Below, one piece after another: positions 47,954-59,490 of a stretch of DNA of 64,000 bases (position 1 is the first letter of the stretch; the number at the start of each line of letters is the position of its first letter). Origin of the DNA: Nicotiana tabacum (Eukaryota; Streptophyta; Magnoliopsida; Solanales; Solanaceae); NCBI RefSeq assembly GCF_000715075.1, contig NC_134093.1:95712826-95776825 (forward strand), read 5' to 3'. The position numbers and the translations under genes are program-made. The notes under the pieces are model-generated. The model was not told the origin of the DNA. It ran no database searches and saw only the letters and a program-made list of their open reading frames with translations.

Positions 47954-48930
47954 CGGCAAAAGTCCAAATATACCTTAATATTTTTGAAAATGATCTAAAA
48001 ATACCCTTTGTTATACTATTGGGTTATCTATACCCCCACAGTTATACTATGGATTCAAATATACCCCTCATTTAAACGGAGGGACACGTGTCATCATCCT
48101 ATTGGCCAATTCTAAATAACTCCTAATTAATTAAACAGCAATTTAATAAAGCAATTACTTTGTTTTGTAAAACTAGAAAAAACTGAATTTTTTTACTAAA
48201 AACTGAAAAAAATCAAAATATTTCTTTTTCAAATTTTACAAAAAAAACTGCTTAAAAAAAACTGAAAAATATTTTCTAAAACAATGTTTTTGTAAAAACT
48301 TAAAAAAAAAAACTAAAAAGCAATTTTCTAAAGAAATATTTTGTAAAAACTGAAAAAAAAACTAATTGTTTTTTAATTAAAAACTGAAAAAATCAAAAAT
48401 AGTTTTTTCGAGTTTTTAGAAAAATATTGCTTTAAAAAAAACTGAAAAATAATTTTTAAAGCAATTATTTTTGTAAAAACTAAGAAAACAAACTAAAAAG
48501 TAATTTTCTAAAGTAATGTTTTTGTAAAAACTAAAAAAATAAATATTTTGTTTTTCAGTTTTTAGTTTTAAAAAAATCAGTTTTTTTCAGTTTTTAATTG
48601 CTTTAGAAAATTATTTTTCAGTTTTGTTATCCAATCAGTTTTTTTTGTAACAGCTGGAAAAAAATCATTTTTGTTTTTTTTAGTTTTTTGTAAAAAAAAT
48701 CAGCTTTTTCAGTTTTTACAATAAAAAATTGCTTTAGAAAATTACTTTTTAATTAATTAGGAGATATTTAGAATTTATCAACAGGACGATTACATGTGTC
48801 CCTCCGTTTAAATGAAGGGTATATTTGAACCCAAAGTATGACTGCATGAGTATAGATAACCCAATAATATAACGAAGGGTATTCTTGTAGACCATTTTCG
48901 AAAGTACAAGGGTATATTTGGACATTACCG
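47954..48930. mobile_element. Mutator-like foldback MITE (977 bp)
   Basis: The exact 9-bp AATTATCTT lies at 47945-47953 and 48931-48939. The ends begin CGGCAAAAGTCCAAATATACC and, inverted, CGGTAATGTCCAAATATACC. Inverted similarity extends about 190 bases inward (TTAAACGGAGGGACAC against GTGTCCCTCCGTTTAA). The centre is made of AAAAACTGAAAAA words on the left and their complements on the right. Nine-base duplications are typical of Mutator-like elements. No coding capacity. Confidence 0.9.
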
Positions 48931-48939
48931 AATTATCTT

Positions 48940-49322
48940 TATTGCATCAAAACTAAACTGAGGGCCCCCTATGGTTTCGTTTCATTTTCTGTTCTTTCTT
49001 TTGTAGACAAAATGAGAACAAAGAAGACTAGAAAAATTCAGAAAGATGAATTTACGTACAACTTATCCATTGACAGTCATGTGTGTTGTCAGAGCCCCTT
49101 TGTGTTATCCAAGTAATGAAGTACCTTCTCAAGCACTGAACAAAGTATCTTTTAGTTCTTTTATCTTTTACCAATAACTATTAAGAAAATTTTCAGTTAC
49201 TCAAATATTTAATTTCCAGACTGGTGATATTAGCTAAATTATGGTAAAATGTAGACTTTCAAACGACTGGGAACAAAGCTCTTTTCCCCCTCCCTTTTTT
49301 TCTAGTATACTAGAAATATATT
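48940..49322. other. Short intergenic spacer
   Basis: I see nothing recognisable here. Confidence 0.5.
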
Positions 49323-50032
49323 TGTAACGATCCAGCAGTCGTTTTGAGAATTAGCGTCCCGTTCGACGCCTTTAGATCTCGAGCAACATCGTCTTATGTG
49401 TTATGGCTTGCAGGTGTACCTGAGTTCGGATTTCAGATAATTCATGGTAAATTTGGAAGAAATATTCTTGTTTTTTGAAGTTTAAGCGATAAGAGTTGAC
49501 CAGAATTTGACTTTTGTATAGATGACTCTGAAATGGCATTTTGATGATTCAAATAGCTTCGTATGGTGATTTTGGACTTAGACGTGCGTCCGTATTTGGA
49601 TTTGGAGGTTCGTAGGGTAATTTGAAGCATTTCGGCGAAAATTAAAAAATTAAAGTTTTTGAAGGTTGGGAGGTTTGACCGAGAGTTAAATTTGGTGATA
49701 TCGGGGTCGGAATACGATTCCGAGAGTTGGATTAGCTCTGTTATATCATTTGGAACTTGCAGGCAAAATTTGGCGTAATTCTAAGTTGATTTGATATGTT
49801 TCGATGCGAGTTGTAGAAGTTAGAAGATTTGAAAATTTATAAGTTCGATTCGTGTGCGATTTATAGTTTCGACGTTGTTTGATGTGATTAGAGGCCTCCA
49901 GCAGGTCAGCGTTTTGTTATGAAACTTGTTAGCATGTTTCGACGGGGTCCCGAGGGCCTCAGGAGTGTTTCGGATGAGCTACGAGCCATTTCTTCAGTCT
50001 TTTGAGTTGCTGGTTTCTGGTGTAGTTGTTGC

Positions 50033-50350
50033 TCTACGCAATCGCGAAGATGAAGACACAATCGCGTAAGGTTTCTTGGAGATCAAGGATTTTGTTCATC
50101 GCGGATGCAATCGTGAAACTTATACAGTCACATGTCCGCATTCGCAACTGTCGCTCCGAGTTCGCGTATTGGAGCTGGGCGCTAGTGGTTATTTCTTCAT
50201 CGCGTTCGCGAGTTTCTTTGTGCGTTCGCGTAGATTGTGGTCTTTATTCATCGCATTCGCGATGTATTTGACACGAACGCAAAGCGTTATTTGTTCTGGG
50301 CAACATTTAGTTCTTCGCGATTGCAAGGAATGTTCCGCGATCGCGTAAGG
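50033..50350. repeat. CpG-rich near-palindromic word cluster in 5' LTR
   Basis: Words such as CAATCGCGAAG, CATCGCGTTCGCGAG, GCGTTCGCGTAG and CATTCGCGATG recur about fifteen times. The partner LTR has the same cluster at 56405-56740. Confidence 0.65.
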
Positions 50351-51749
50351 AAGAATCACTAGGAAATATTATAAGAACTCTATTTCAAGGGTTTGGCCAT
50401 ATTTATCACATTTTGAGTTGTAGACCTCGGATTTGAGCGATTATTTGTGGGTTTTTCAAGAAAATCTTTGGGGTAAGTGTTCTTCACTAGGAATTGATTA
50501 TACTTCATGATTTCATCTTTATTTTTACCATTAAATTAGTGTTTTGAGTTGAGAAAAAATGGAATTTTTTCAAGAAATCTTTCAAAATGTAAAATGAGGA
50601 TTTGAAGGGTGATTCGATATCGGAATTTGATAATTTTTGTATGGTCGAACTTGTCATCGAATGAGTGTTCTGGTTTAGCAAATTTTATCGGGTTTCGAGG
50701 TGCAGGCCCGGGGGTTGACTTTTTAGTTTTTGTTAAAGATTGAAGGTTTATTATCCGAAATTATTTTCTATGAGTTTTATTTATGAATTGATGTTATTTT
50801 GGATAGATTTGAGTCGTCCGAAAGTTGTTTCACTGGAAAAGGTCATTTTAGAGTATCAATATAGCTTATTTGAGGTAAGTATCTTGCTTAACTTTGTGTG
50901 GGGGAACTACCCCTTAGGATTCGAGTCATTTGTGCTAATTGTATCATGTGAAAGACGTGTACGCGAGGTGACGAGTACGTACTCGGGCATATTTGTAAAA
51001 ATATGACCGTTTAGGGCTATTAGTTTCTTATGTCCATTGAATATAAAGTTGTTTTGTCATGTTAAATTCCTTATTTGATGAATTCACCCTTACATGTCTT
51101 ATTTGGAATTAATTGCTTCATGTTCTACCCTTATTGTCGATGAAATTCTTATGTGCCTTAACTGAAGTTGTTGCATCTTTTATTGCCATCATATCCTTTC
51201 CGTAATTATTTATCCTTGATAGAAGCTATCATTATCTTTTCCGTAATTGCCTATCATTAGTTGAAGTTATTATTATCTCACCCATAATTTACTTATCCTT
51301 AATTGAATTTGTTGTATCTTTTCCGCAATTTCTCAACCCTAAACGAGGTTTTGTTATCCCTTATCATTGTTGATTTATCCTTATTTAAAATCATTGATTC
51401 ATGTTATCCCTCTTATTGTTGAATTGTAATTTTGTGAAATCATTGCTACACACTATCTCTTCCTTGTTAAGCAATTCTTATTTAGACCATTATTCCCTAT
51501 TGTGTCTTTCATTGTGAGCTCGTTCTTCCATTCCTTTGTGTTTTGAAATTCCCTAGTTGTTTTACTTGCCGCATTCTCATATTATTGTCGTTGTTGTTGT
51601 TCTATTCTGTGTTGTTGAGCCGAGGGCTATGCATGGTTGTGATATTAAAATATTTTTGAGAAAATATTGTGGCATATGGACACATATTGTGAAAATCATT
51701 TTTTTGAGTTTGTTATGTTTTGGCCTACGTGTTATTGTTGAGATAATTG

Positions 51750-52130
51750 TTATGTTGTTTGCACGAGGTTTCTACCGTGCTGTTGTTATTGTGTTTGCAC
51801 GAGGTTTTTGCCGTGTTGTTGTTATCGTGTTGCACGAGGTTTATGCCATAATGTTATTATTATTGATAGGCATGTGGTGCTATAAGGTAAGCATGTTGAA
51901 ACGCATGAGGTGAGATAAGGTGGGCTTGAAACGCATGTCGTGTTGTTGTTATGTTATTTGCACGAGGTTTCTATCGTGTTGTTGTTATTGTGTTTGCACA
52001 AGGTTTCTGCCATGTTATTGTTATCATGTTGTATGAGATTTTGGTCGTGTTGTTGTTATTATTGATAGGCATACAGTGGTATAAGGTCTGCATATTGAAA
52101 CACATACGGTGAGATAAGGTGGGCGTGAGT
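51750..52130 (+). repeat. Duplicated GCACGAGGTTT module in 5' LTR
   Basis: A module of about 190 bp occurs twice in tandem. It has three GCACGAGGTTT...CGTGTTGTTGTTAT sub-units, then GATAGGCAT...GAGATAAGGTGGGC. The 3' LTR has one module (about 58300-58480). Confidence 0.75.
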
Positions 52131-52955
52131 CGTCCGTGCGGTTATGAGTTGTAATGTGGGAACAAGATGCCAAGTGATTAGGGTTCATGAAAATGGATCC
52201 GTGAGCTATGATTATGAGGTTTGGTACCTCGTGTGAATGCCTGGAGAGATTTTGTTTGAAAGCGGTTGTTCTTATTGAGTTATTGATGGTTTTCCTTTAT
52301 TTGGTTTCACCGGACTTAGATGGTGATTAGCTTACTCTACAACATTATTACCTAACTACTTCATGTTGAACATTGTTGTTACTAGTGCATCATTGCAATT
52401 ATTGTTTTATATTCCTTATCCTGCTTAGCTTTATATTAATATTGTTTCTCTGTTAGTTCACCTTCACAATTGTTCAGGTTTTTTAGTCTGATAGGTGTCT
52501 TGACTGTACATCATCACTACTCTACCGAGATTAGTCTTGATACTTATTGGGTACCACTGTGGTATACTCATACTATGCTTCTGCACATTTTTGTGCAGAT
52601 CCAGATGCCTTGGTTGTTATTGATTATTAGCTAGCTGGTCGAGCACTGCTGTGGAGACTCAAGGTAAACATATCGTCGCGTTCGTAGGCGTCAGAGTCAC
52701 CTTCTGTTATTGTACCTGTACTGTTTAATTTTATTCTGAATAGTTGTATTTAGGAACTTTCTAGAAACTTAAGTAGAGCTTATGACTTGTACTATCGGTT
52801 TTGGAATTGTAAATTGTTTATAAAGATTTCTATTTCACATTTACCAGTTGATGGTTGAATTCTTTTATTAATTCAGTAAGTTTTAGGCTTACCTATTCTT
52901 AGGGGCTAGGTGTCGTCACGACATCCTACAGAGGAAAATTGGGGGCATGACAAGT

Positions 52956-52967
52956 TGGTATCAGAGC
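52956..52967 (+). other. Primer binding site, initiator Met tRNA
   Basis: TGGTATCAGAGC lies three bases after the LTR end. Confidence 0.92.
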
Positions 52968-53151
52968 TCTAGATTCATAGGTGCTACGAGTCATAAGTGA
53001 GTTTAGTAGAGTCTTACAGATCGGTACAGAGATATCTGTACTTATCTTCGAGAGGCTACAAGACTATTAGGACAATTTCACTTCCTTCATTCCTCTCGTG
53101 CGAGTTTATTGATCTCGGATTTTGAACCTTTGTCATTCTATTCTCTCGCAA

Positions 53152-54510
53152 ATGGTGAGGACACGAGTTGCAATTACCGATGACGTTGCCCCCAGAGCCG
53201 GCGTTGCTAGGGGCCGGGGCAGAGGAAGAGGCAGAGGTCGAGGAAGAGTGCATGCTACAACTAGAGCACTTGTCAGAGCAACAGTTGAGGAGCCGCTAGT
53301 AGCTCCGGGTGGGGGACAGGTACCGGAGGCACCTGTTGTTACCCTAGAACTTCAGGAGACTTTAGCATAGTTCCTGAGCATGTTTGGTACATCGACTCAG
53401 GCGAGGTTGATTCCGATTGCACCAGCTACTTCACAGATCGGGGGAGGTGCTCAGACTCCCGTTGCCCGTACTTCGGAGCATCGAGTCCACGTTGGTCAGG
53501 TTCTAGGTGTTATGCCGACACAACTTGTTGTCCCAGTTCATCTTGTGGTTAGGGTAGCAGCATATGAGGGAGAACAACTTAGGCCTGCGATGTTCAAGAA
53601 GTACTATCGTCCTACTTTCAGTGGTTTGGATTCAGATTATGCGCATGGGTTCCTAGGGGAGTGCTACCGTATTCTCTACACTGTGGGTATTGTGGAGACG
53701 AGTGGGGTTGCTTTTACTACGTTCCATCTTAAGGGAGCAGCATATCACTAGTGGCAGGCGTAAGAGTTGGGTAGTCCGGCCGATGCAGATTCACTTTCAT
53801 GGGTTCAATTTTCAGGGATGTTCTTGAGAGAGTTTGTTCCCCAGACCCTTCGGGATGCATGACGCTTGGAGTTTGAGTAGCTGTGCCAGGGCACTATGTC
53901 AGTGTCAGAGTATGTTGTTATATTCAATTATTTGTCCAGACATGCACCTGCTTTGGTTTCTACAGTCAGAGAGCGAGTCCGCAGGTTCATTGGGGGGGGG
54001 AGGGGCGATCAGTCATGATATCCGGTTCAGCATGGCTTGGGAGTTAGAGTCAGATGTTTCTTTTCAATAGGTAGTAGAGATCGCCCGTCGATTAGAGAGC
54101 ATGCAGGGTCAGGAAAGAGAGAGAGAGGATAGGGAGGCTAAGAGGCCTCGTAGACCAGGAGGATCTACTGATCCCTATTTTGGAGGCAGCGTATGGCACG
54201 GTAGAAGTTTTGTGTGTCAGCCAATTCAGTTTACACTACAAACTTTGCACGGTGTTTCAGGTACCCATGGGTCTCAAGGTACCCATACTGGATAGCTTCC
54301 ACAGCCACGTCAGCGGAGAGGTTGCTTTGAGTGTGGAAATACCATCCACATGGTGAGAGATTGTCCCAGACTCCAGACAGATGTGTCACAGCGGGGTATT
54401 CAGGCTATGAGTTCTGCTCCAGTTGCTGATTTCCCTGAACCACCAGCTTGGGGTGCAGGTCAGGCGAGTAGAGGGCGCCCAAGAGGGGTAGGGCCGGCCC
54501 GTTGATGTTC
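53152..54510 (+). pseudogene. Gag of plus-strand gypsy element (broken)
   Basis: The start is ATG 53152 (MVRTRVAITDD) with a basic run RGRGRGRGRGR. An in-frame TAG at 53368 probably replaces CAG, and the frame then resumes (MFGTSTQARLIPIAPATSQ, FKKYYRPTFSGL, GIVETSGVAFTTFHLKGAAY). A TAG at 53749 and a TAA shortly after close it. After frame changes, QGTMSVSEYVV and EREREDREAKRPRRPGG follow, and then an intact CCHC zinc knuckle, CFECGNTIHMVRDC, at 54323-54364. The capsid-type Retrotrans_gag region is recognisable between 53590 and 54010. The protein would package RNA; it cannot be made in one piece now. Confidence 0.85.
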
Positions 54511-55694
54511 TTTCTACATTAGGGTTGAGTCCACTTCACCAGATGATGTTGCACGGGTATGGTTTTGATTTGTTATAGAGGAGCATCATTCGTATTTTAT
54601 TTCGGTTCTGCTTATCGGGGTGAGTCCTCCTATGTTACTTCATATACAGGTGAGTTTAGTGATTTGGTACTTTGCTTATATGTTTTCCCCTATTGAAAAA
54701 TTCTATGGTGGTAGCCCGTGTCTATTATTTTGTTTATTTCGTTATTAAGAGCTATGAGGCTAGAATTAAAAAAAAAATTGTTACTCATTTCGGTAGTTTT
54801 GATGTGATTTCTAGATGGTTGGTTACGATTTGTGGTTTAGATACTCTACTAGTGTGGGAGTTCAGTATGTGTTATGATTTTTTTGGCGAAATTGAATTAG
54901 TGGAAGGTTTCGGTTGGAATGATGTGTATTTTTATTTGTGATTCAGAGCTGAGGATGGGGTCCTCACGTTTTCATGCGGTTTGATATTTTTGAACCGGGT
55001 TGCGGGCTACGGTGGAGTCATATTAGGATGGGATCCTTATGATTAGTTCATATGCATTGATTCTCCCTAGTGGAATTGATTCATAATATGATACTGATAG
55101 GGAGTGGCATCTGTCGAGCTTTTTTTATAGTTCTTTCATGTGTTTCCTTGTATACTCGGTCATTTTCGCATTGTGCTTATCGGGTTTTAGCTTGCGAGGT
55201 GTATGCCCAGGTGGAGTTAGTTATGACTTGCTGATTCGGGTGAGTAGTTATGAGGTCTTTACGTTTCTTGCATCGTTGTCAGTGTTATAAATGATTGGAA
55301 CAAGGTTCTAGCGGATATGAGTTTAATTGCCGGTGTTGGGTTTGACGATGGATATATATTGTGATCAAAAATCTTGTTATGGACATAGGTGTAGTATGCT
55401 ATGTCGTGTGTTTGTATCTTGTGGGTGCAGGCATAAGTTGTTGCAGCTGGTTGAGGCTGATACTGTGTGTTGATGTAGGAATCGAGTCTCTTGGAAATGA
55501 TTGGATGGTGAGAAATTTGATTCTAAGGTTTACCAGTGTGGGTGGAAGAGATAATTTTCAGTTGGGATGGTGTCGTCGGGCCTATGTAAATCGGGGTGAA
55601 GTGGGATCACCCGCGAGTGTATGTATGGTAGTTCGCTTGGTGATTTGATGATCTCAGAATGGTTCTAGACACGTTCGAGGATGAACGTTTGTTT
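54511..55694 (+). other. Non-coding stretch replacing pol
   Basis: About 1.2 kb between gag and the polypurine tract has no protease, RT or integrase motif in any frame. The longest frames are 89 to 95 codons (54672, 55361) and are hydrophobic without recognisable features. The very end (CGTTCGAGGATGAACGTTTG) looks like the usual end of the coding part of such elements, so an internal deletion or a gag-only design is likely. Confidence 0.6.
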
Positions 55695-55707
55695 AAGAGG
55701 GGGAGGA
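55695..55707 (+). other. Polypurine tract
   Basis: AAGAGGGGGAGGA directly precedes the 3' LTR. Confidence 0.85.
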
Positions 55708-57975
55708 TGTAATGACCCGACCGGTCGTTTTGAGATTTAGCGTTTCGTTCGGTGGCTTTAGGTCTCGAGTAGCTTCGTATTATATGTTATAGCTTGCATG
55801 TGTGACCGAGTTTGGTGTTCGGATGATTCAAGGCCAATTTGGAGAAGGATTATTATTTTTGAAGCTTAAGCGGTAAGAGTTGACCGAAATTTGACTTTTG
55901 TGTAGACGAATCCGAAATGGAATTTTGATGATTCCAAGTATGGTGAATTTGGACTTAGGCGTGCGTCCGGATTTCGAGGTCCGTAGGGTAATTTGAAGTA
56001 TTTCGGCGAAAATTGGAAAATTGAAATTTTGGAAGGTTGAGAGGTTTGGCCGAGAGTTGAATTTGGTGATATCGGGGTCGGAATGCGATTCCGAGAGTTG
56101 GATTAGATCTGTTATATTATTTGGAACTTGCATGCAAAATTTGGCATCATTCCGGGTTGATTTGATATGTTTTGGCGCGAGTTTTAGTAGTTAGAAGATT
56201 TGGAAATTTATAAGTTCGATTAGTGGTACGATTCGTAGTTTCGACATTATTTGATGTGATTTGAGGTCTCGATCAAGTCCGCGTTATGTTATGGAACTTG
56301 TTGGCATGATTCGATGGGGTCCTGAAGGCCTCGGGTGTGTTTCGGATGGGCTACGAGCCATTTCTTCAGTCTTTTGAGTTGTTGGTTTCTGGTGTTACTG
56401 TTGCTCTACGCAATCGCGAAGATGAAGACGCGATCGCATAAGGGTTCTTGGAGCTCAGGGATTTTGTTCATCGCGAACGTGATCGTGGTCACGTGTTCGC
56501 GAAGCTTATGCAGTCATATGTCCGCGTTCACAGTTGTCACTCCGTGTTCGTGTAGTGGGGTTGGGCGATGATGGTCATTTCTTCATCGCGTTCGCGAGTC
56601 GCTTTGTGCATTCGCGTAGTTTGTTTTCTTTATTCATCGCGTTCGCGATGTATTTGACGCGAACGTGAAGCATTATTTGTGATGGGCAACATTTAGTTCT
56701 TCGCAATCGCGAGGAATGTTCCGCGAAAGTGTAAGAGGAATTTATAGGATAGATTATAAGAACTCTATTATGAGGGTTTGACTATTTTTATCACATTTTG
56801 AGTTGTAGACCTCAGATTTGAACGATGTTTCGTGAGTTTTTCAATCAAATCTTTGGGGTAAGTGTTCTTTACTCGGAATTGATTATACTTCATGATTCTA
56901 TCTTTATTTTTATTATTAAATTACTGTTTTGAGTTAAGGAAAAATGGAAATTTCTGAAGAAATCTTTCAAAATGTAAAATGAGGATTTGAAGGGCGATTC
57001 AATATCGGAATTTGATAATTTTTGTATGGTTGAACTCGTCATCGAATGGGTATTCGGGTTTTACAAATTTTATCGGGTTCCGATGTGCGGGCTCGGAGTT
57101 GATTTTTGGGTTGACTTTTTAGTTTTTGTTAAAGATTGAAACTTTATTATCCGCAATTATTTTCTATGAGTTTTATTTATGAATTGATGTTACTTTGGCT
57201 AGATTTGAGTCGTCCGGAGGCTGTTTCACTGGAGAAGGTCATTTTAGAGTATCAGTCTAGCTTATTTGAGGTAAGTATCTTTCCTAACTTTGTGTGTGGG
57301 GGGGGGGACTACCCCTTAGGATTCGAGTCATTTGTGCTAATTGTGTCATGTGAAGGTCGTGTACGCGAGGTGACGAGTACGTGTCTGGGCTTATTTGTGA
57401 AAATTTGACCGTTTAGGGCTCTTAGATTCTTATGTCCATTTAATATAAAGTTTTTTTGTCATGTTAAATTTCTCATTTACTGAATCCACCCTTACATGTC
57501 TTATTTGAAATTAATTGCTTCATGTTCTACCCTTATTGCTGATGAAGCTCTCATATGCCTTAACTGAAGTTGTTGCATCTTTTATTGCCATGATATACTT
57601 TTTGAAATTGTTTATCCTTAATAGAAGTTATCATTATCTTTTCCGTAATTGCCTATCATTAGTTCAAGTTATTATTATCTTACCCATAATTTGCTTATCC
57701 TTAATTGAATTTGTTGTATCTTTTCCGTAATTTCTCAACCTTAAACGATATTTTTGTTATCCCTTATCATTGTTGACTTATCCTTATTTAGAACCATTGA
57801 TTCATGTTATCCCTCTTATTGTTGAATTTTACTTTTGTGGAATCATTACTACACATTATCTCCTCCTTGTTGAGCAATTCTTGTTTAGACCATTATTCCT
57901 TGTTGTGTCTTTCTTTGTGAGCTCGTTCTTCCATTCCTTTGTGTTTTGAAGTTCATGAGTTGATTTACTTGTCGT

Positions 57976-58031
<56 letters not shown>

Positions 58032-58061
58032 ATTTAGTATTATTGAGCCGAGGGCTATGCG

Positions 58062-58152
<91 letters not shown>

Positions 58153-59490
58153 ATTTAGTGTTATTGAGCCGAGGGCTATGCGTGGTTGTGATATTGAATC
58201 TGTTTTAAGGAAATATTGTGGCATATGGGCATATATTGTGAAAGTCATTTTGTTAAGTTTGTTATGTTTTGGCATACATGTTATTGTTGAGATAATTGTT
58301 ATGTTGTTTGCATGAGGTTTTTGTCGTGTTGTTGTTATTATGTTTGCACGAGGTTTCTGTCGTTCTGTTGTTATCGTGTTGCACGAGGTTTTTGCTATGT
58401 TGTTGTTATTATTGATACTTATACGGTGGTATAAGGTCTGTGTGTTAAAACGCATACGGTGAGATAAGGTGGGCTTGAAACATATGGCTAGTAGGGGGAC
58501 TACTAAAAGCCATGTGGCGAGATAAGGTAGGCTAAAACGCAGAATGCTATTTCGGAAAAAATAATTTTCAAAAATTAAATGTAAAGGCTCCCGCGGTGAT
58601 ATAAGAAAAGTTTGCGATTCATTTTATGATTTGAGACTACGAGGCGGTACCTCGGTAGGGCTATTATTGTTAATTCCCCATTCTTTTGTACTTGTCATTG
58701 ATTGTTGTATTCTTAGCATACTATTAATTGTCTTCCTCCGTGTTACACTATTTGCTTAGTTCTATGTAGTTAATCTTGTTGTGCTAGTCGTTGCTTCAAC
58801 TTCATTGATGCCTTTATTACACTGTATATTTCGTGGTGATCATTTCTTATGTGACATTCATTGTCTCTACTCTTATTTGTTGACTTGAATTGTGGTAGAA
58901 CACTTGCACAAGCATACACGTAATTAAATCACCCATATCGGTTTTAGAAGATTAATCCTAATGTTATTGACCATTATACATACTCTTGTCTACTTGCCTT
59001 TTGTGTGAGGATTGTTTTATTGGCACGTGAGTCGTCTGTGCGGTTATGAGTTGTAATGTGAGTACAAGATGCCAAGTGATTAGGGTTCATGAATTGGGAC
59101 CCGCGAGCTGTGATTTTGAGGTTCGGTACCTCGTGAAAATGTCTGAACAGATCTGGTGTGAAAGCGATTGTTCTTATTGAGTTGTTGTTGGTTTTCCTTT
59201 ATTTGGTTTCACCGGACTTAGACTGTAATCAGCTTACTCTACATCATTATTACGTAATTGCTTCTTGTTGAACATTGTTGTTACTAGTGCATCATTGCAA
59301 GTATTGTTTTGTATTCCTTATCCTGCTTAGCTTTATATTAATATTGTTTCTCTATTAGTTCACTTTTACACTTGTTCAGGTTGTTTCTGGTAGGTGTCTT
59401 GACTATCCCTCGTCACAACTCCACCGAGGTTAGTCTTGATACTTATTGGGTACCGATATAGTATACTCATACTATGCTTCTGCACACTTT
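55708..59490 (+). repeat. 3' LTR of plus-strand gypsy element, truncated at its 3' end
   Basis: It begins TGTAATGACCCGACCGG. Similarity to the 5' LTR stops at about 59490 (after CTTCTGCACA), so the last 360-odd bases are missing. It has a TTG expansion (57977-58152) and about 540 bases (58480-59020) absent from the 5' LTR. Confidence 0.85.
57977..58152. repeat. Two (TTG)n tracts with duplicated flank
   Basis: The tracts at 57977-58031 and 58061-58152 are each followed by TATTTAGT(A/G)TTATTGAGCCG. The 5' LTR has only a short imperfect tract here (51582-51602). Poly-Leu, poly-Val and poly-Asn frames over it are artefacts. Confidence 0.95.

Larger units (their letters stand above)
49323..52952 (+). 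repeat. 5' LTR of plus-strand gypsy element (3.63 kb)
   Basis: It begins TGTAACGATCC and ends GGGGCATGACA. It contains a CpG word cluster (50033-50350) and a duplicated module (51750-52130). Confidence 0.9.
49323..59490 (+). mobile_element. Ty3/gypsy (Tekay-like) element with gag only
   Basis: It has a 5' LTR (49323-52952), Met primer site, gag, a non-coding stretch, polypurine tract (55695-55707) and a 3' LTR cut off at about 59490. No protease, reverse transcriptase or integrase remains are visible in the 2.75 kb interior. Because the 3' LTR is truncated there is no target duplication. Confidence 0.9.

Noticed and set aside
57977..58152. TTG tracts as tails of TS SINEs
   Set aside because: TS SINEs end in TTG repeats, but no SINE body precedes these tracts; the matching place in the other LTR has a short native TTG stretch.
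57856..58455. Frame of 199 codons with poly-Thr and poly-Asn, and poly-Leu/Val on the other strand
   Set aside because: Translation of TTG microsatellites inside an LTR.
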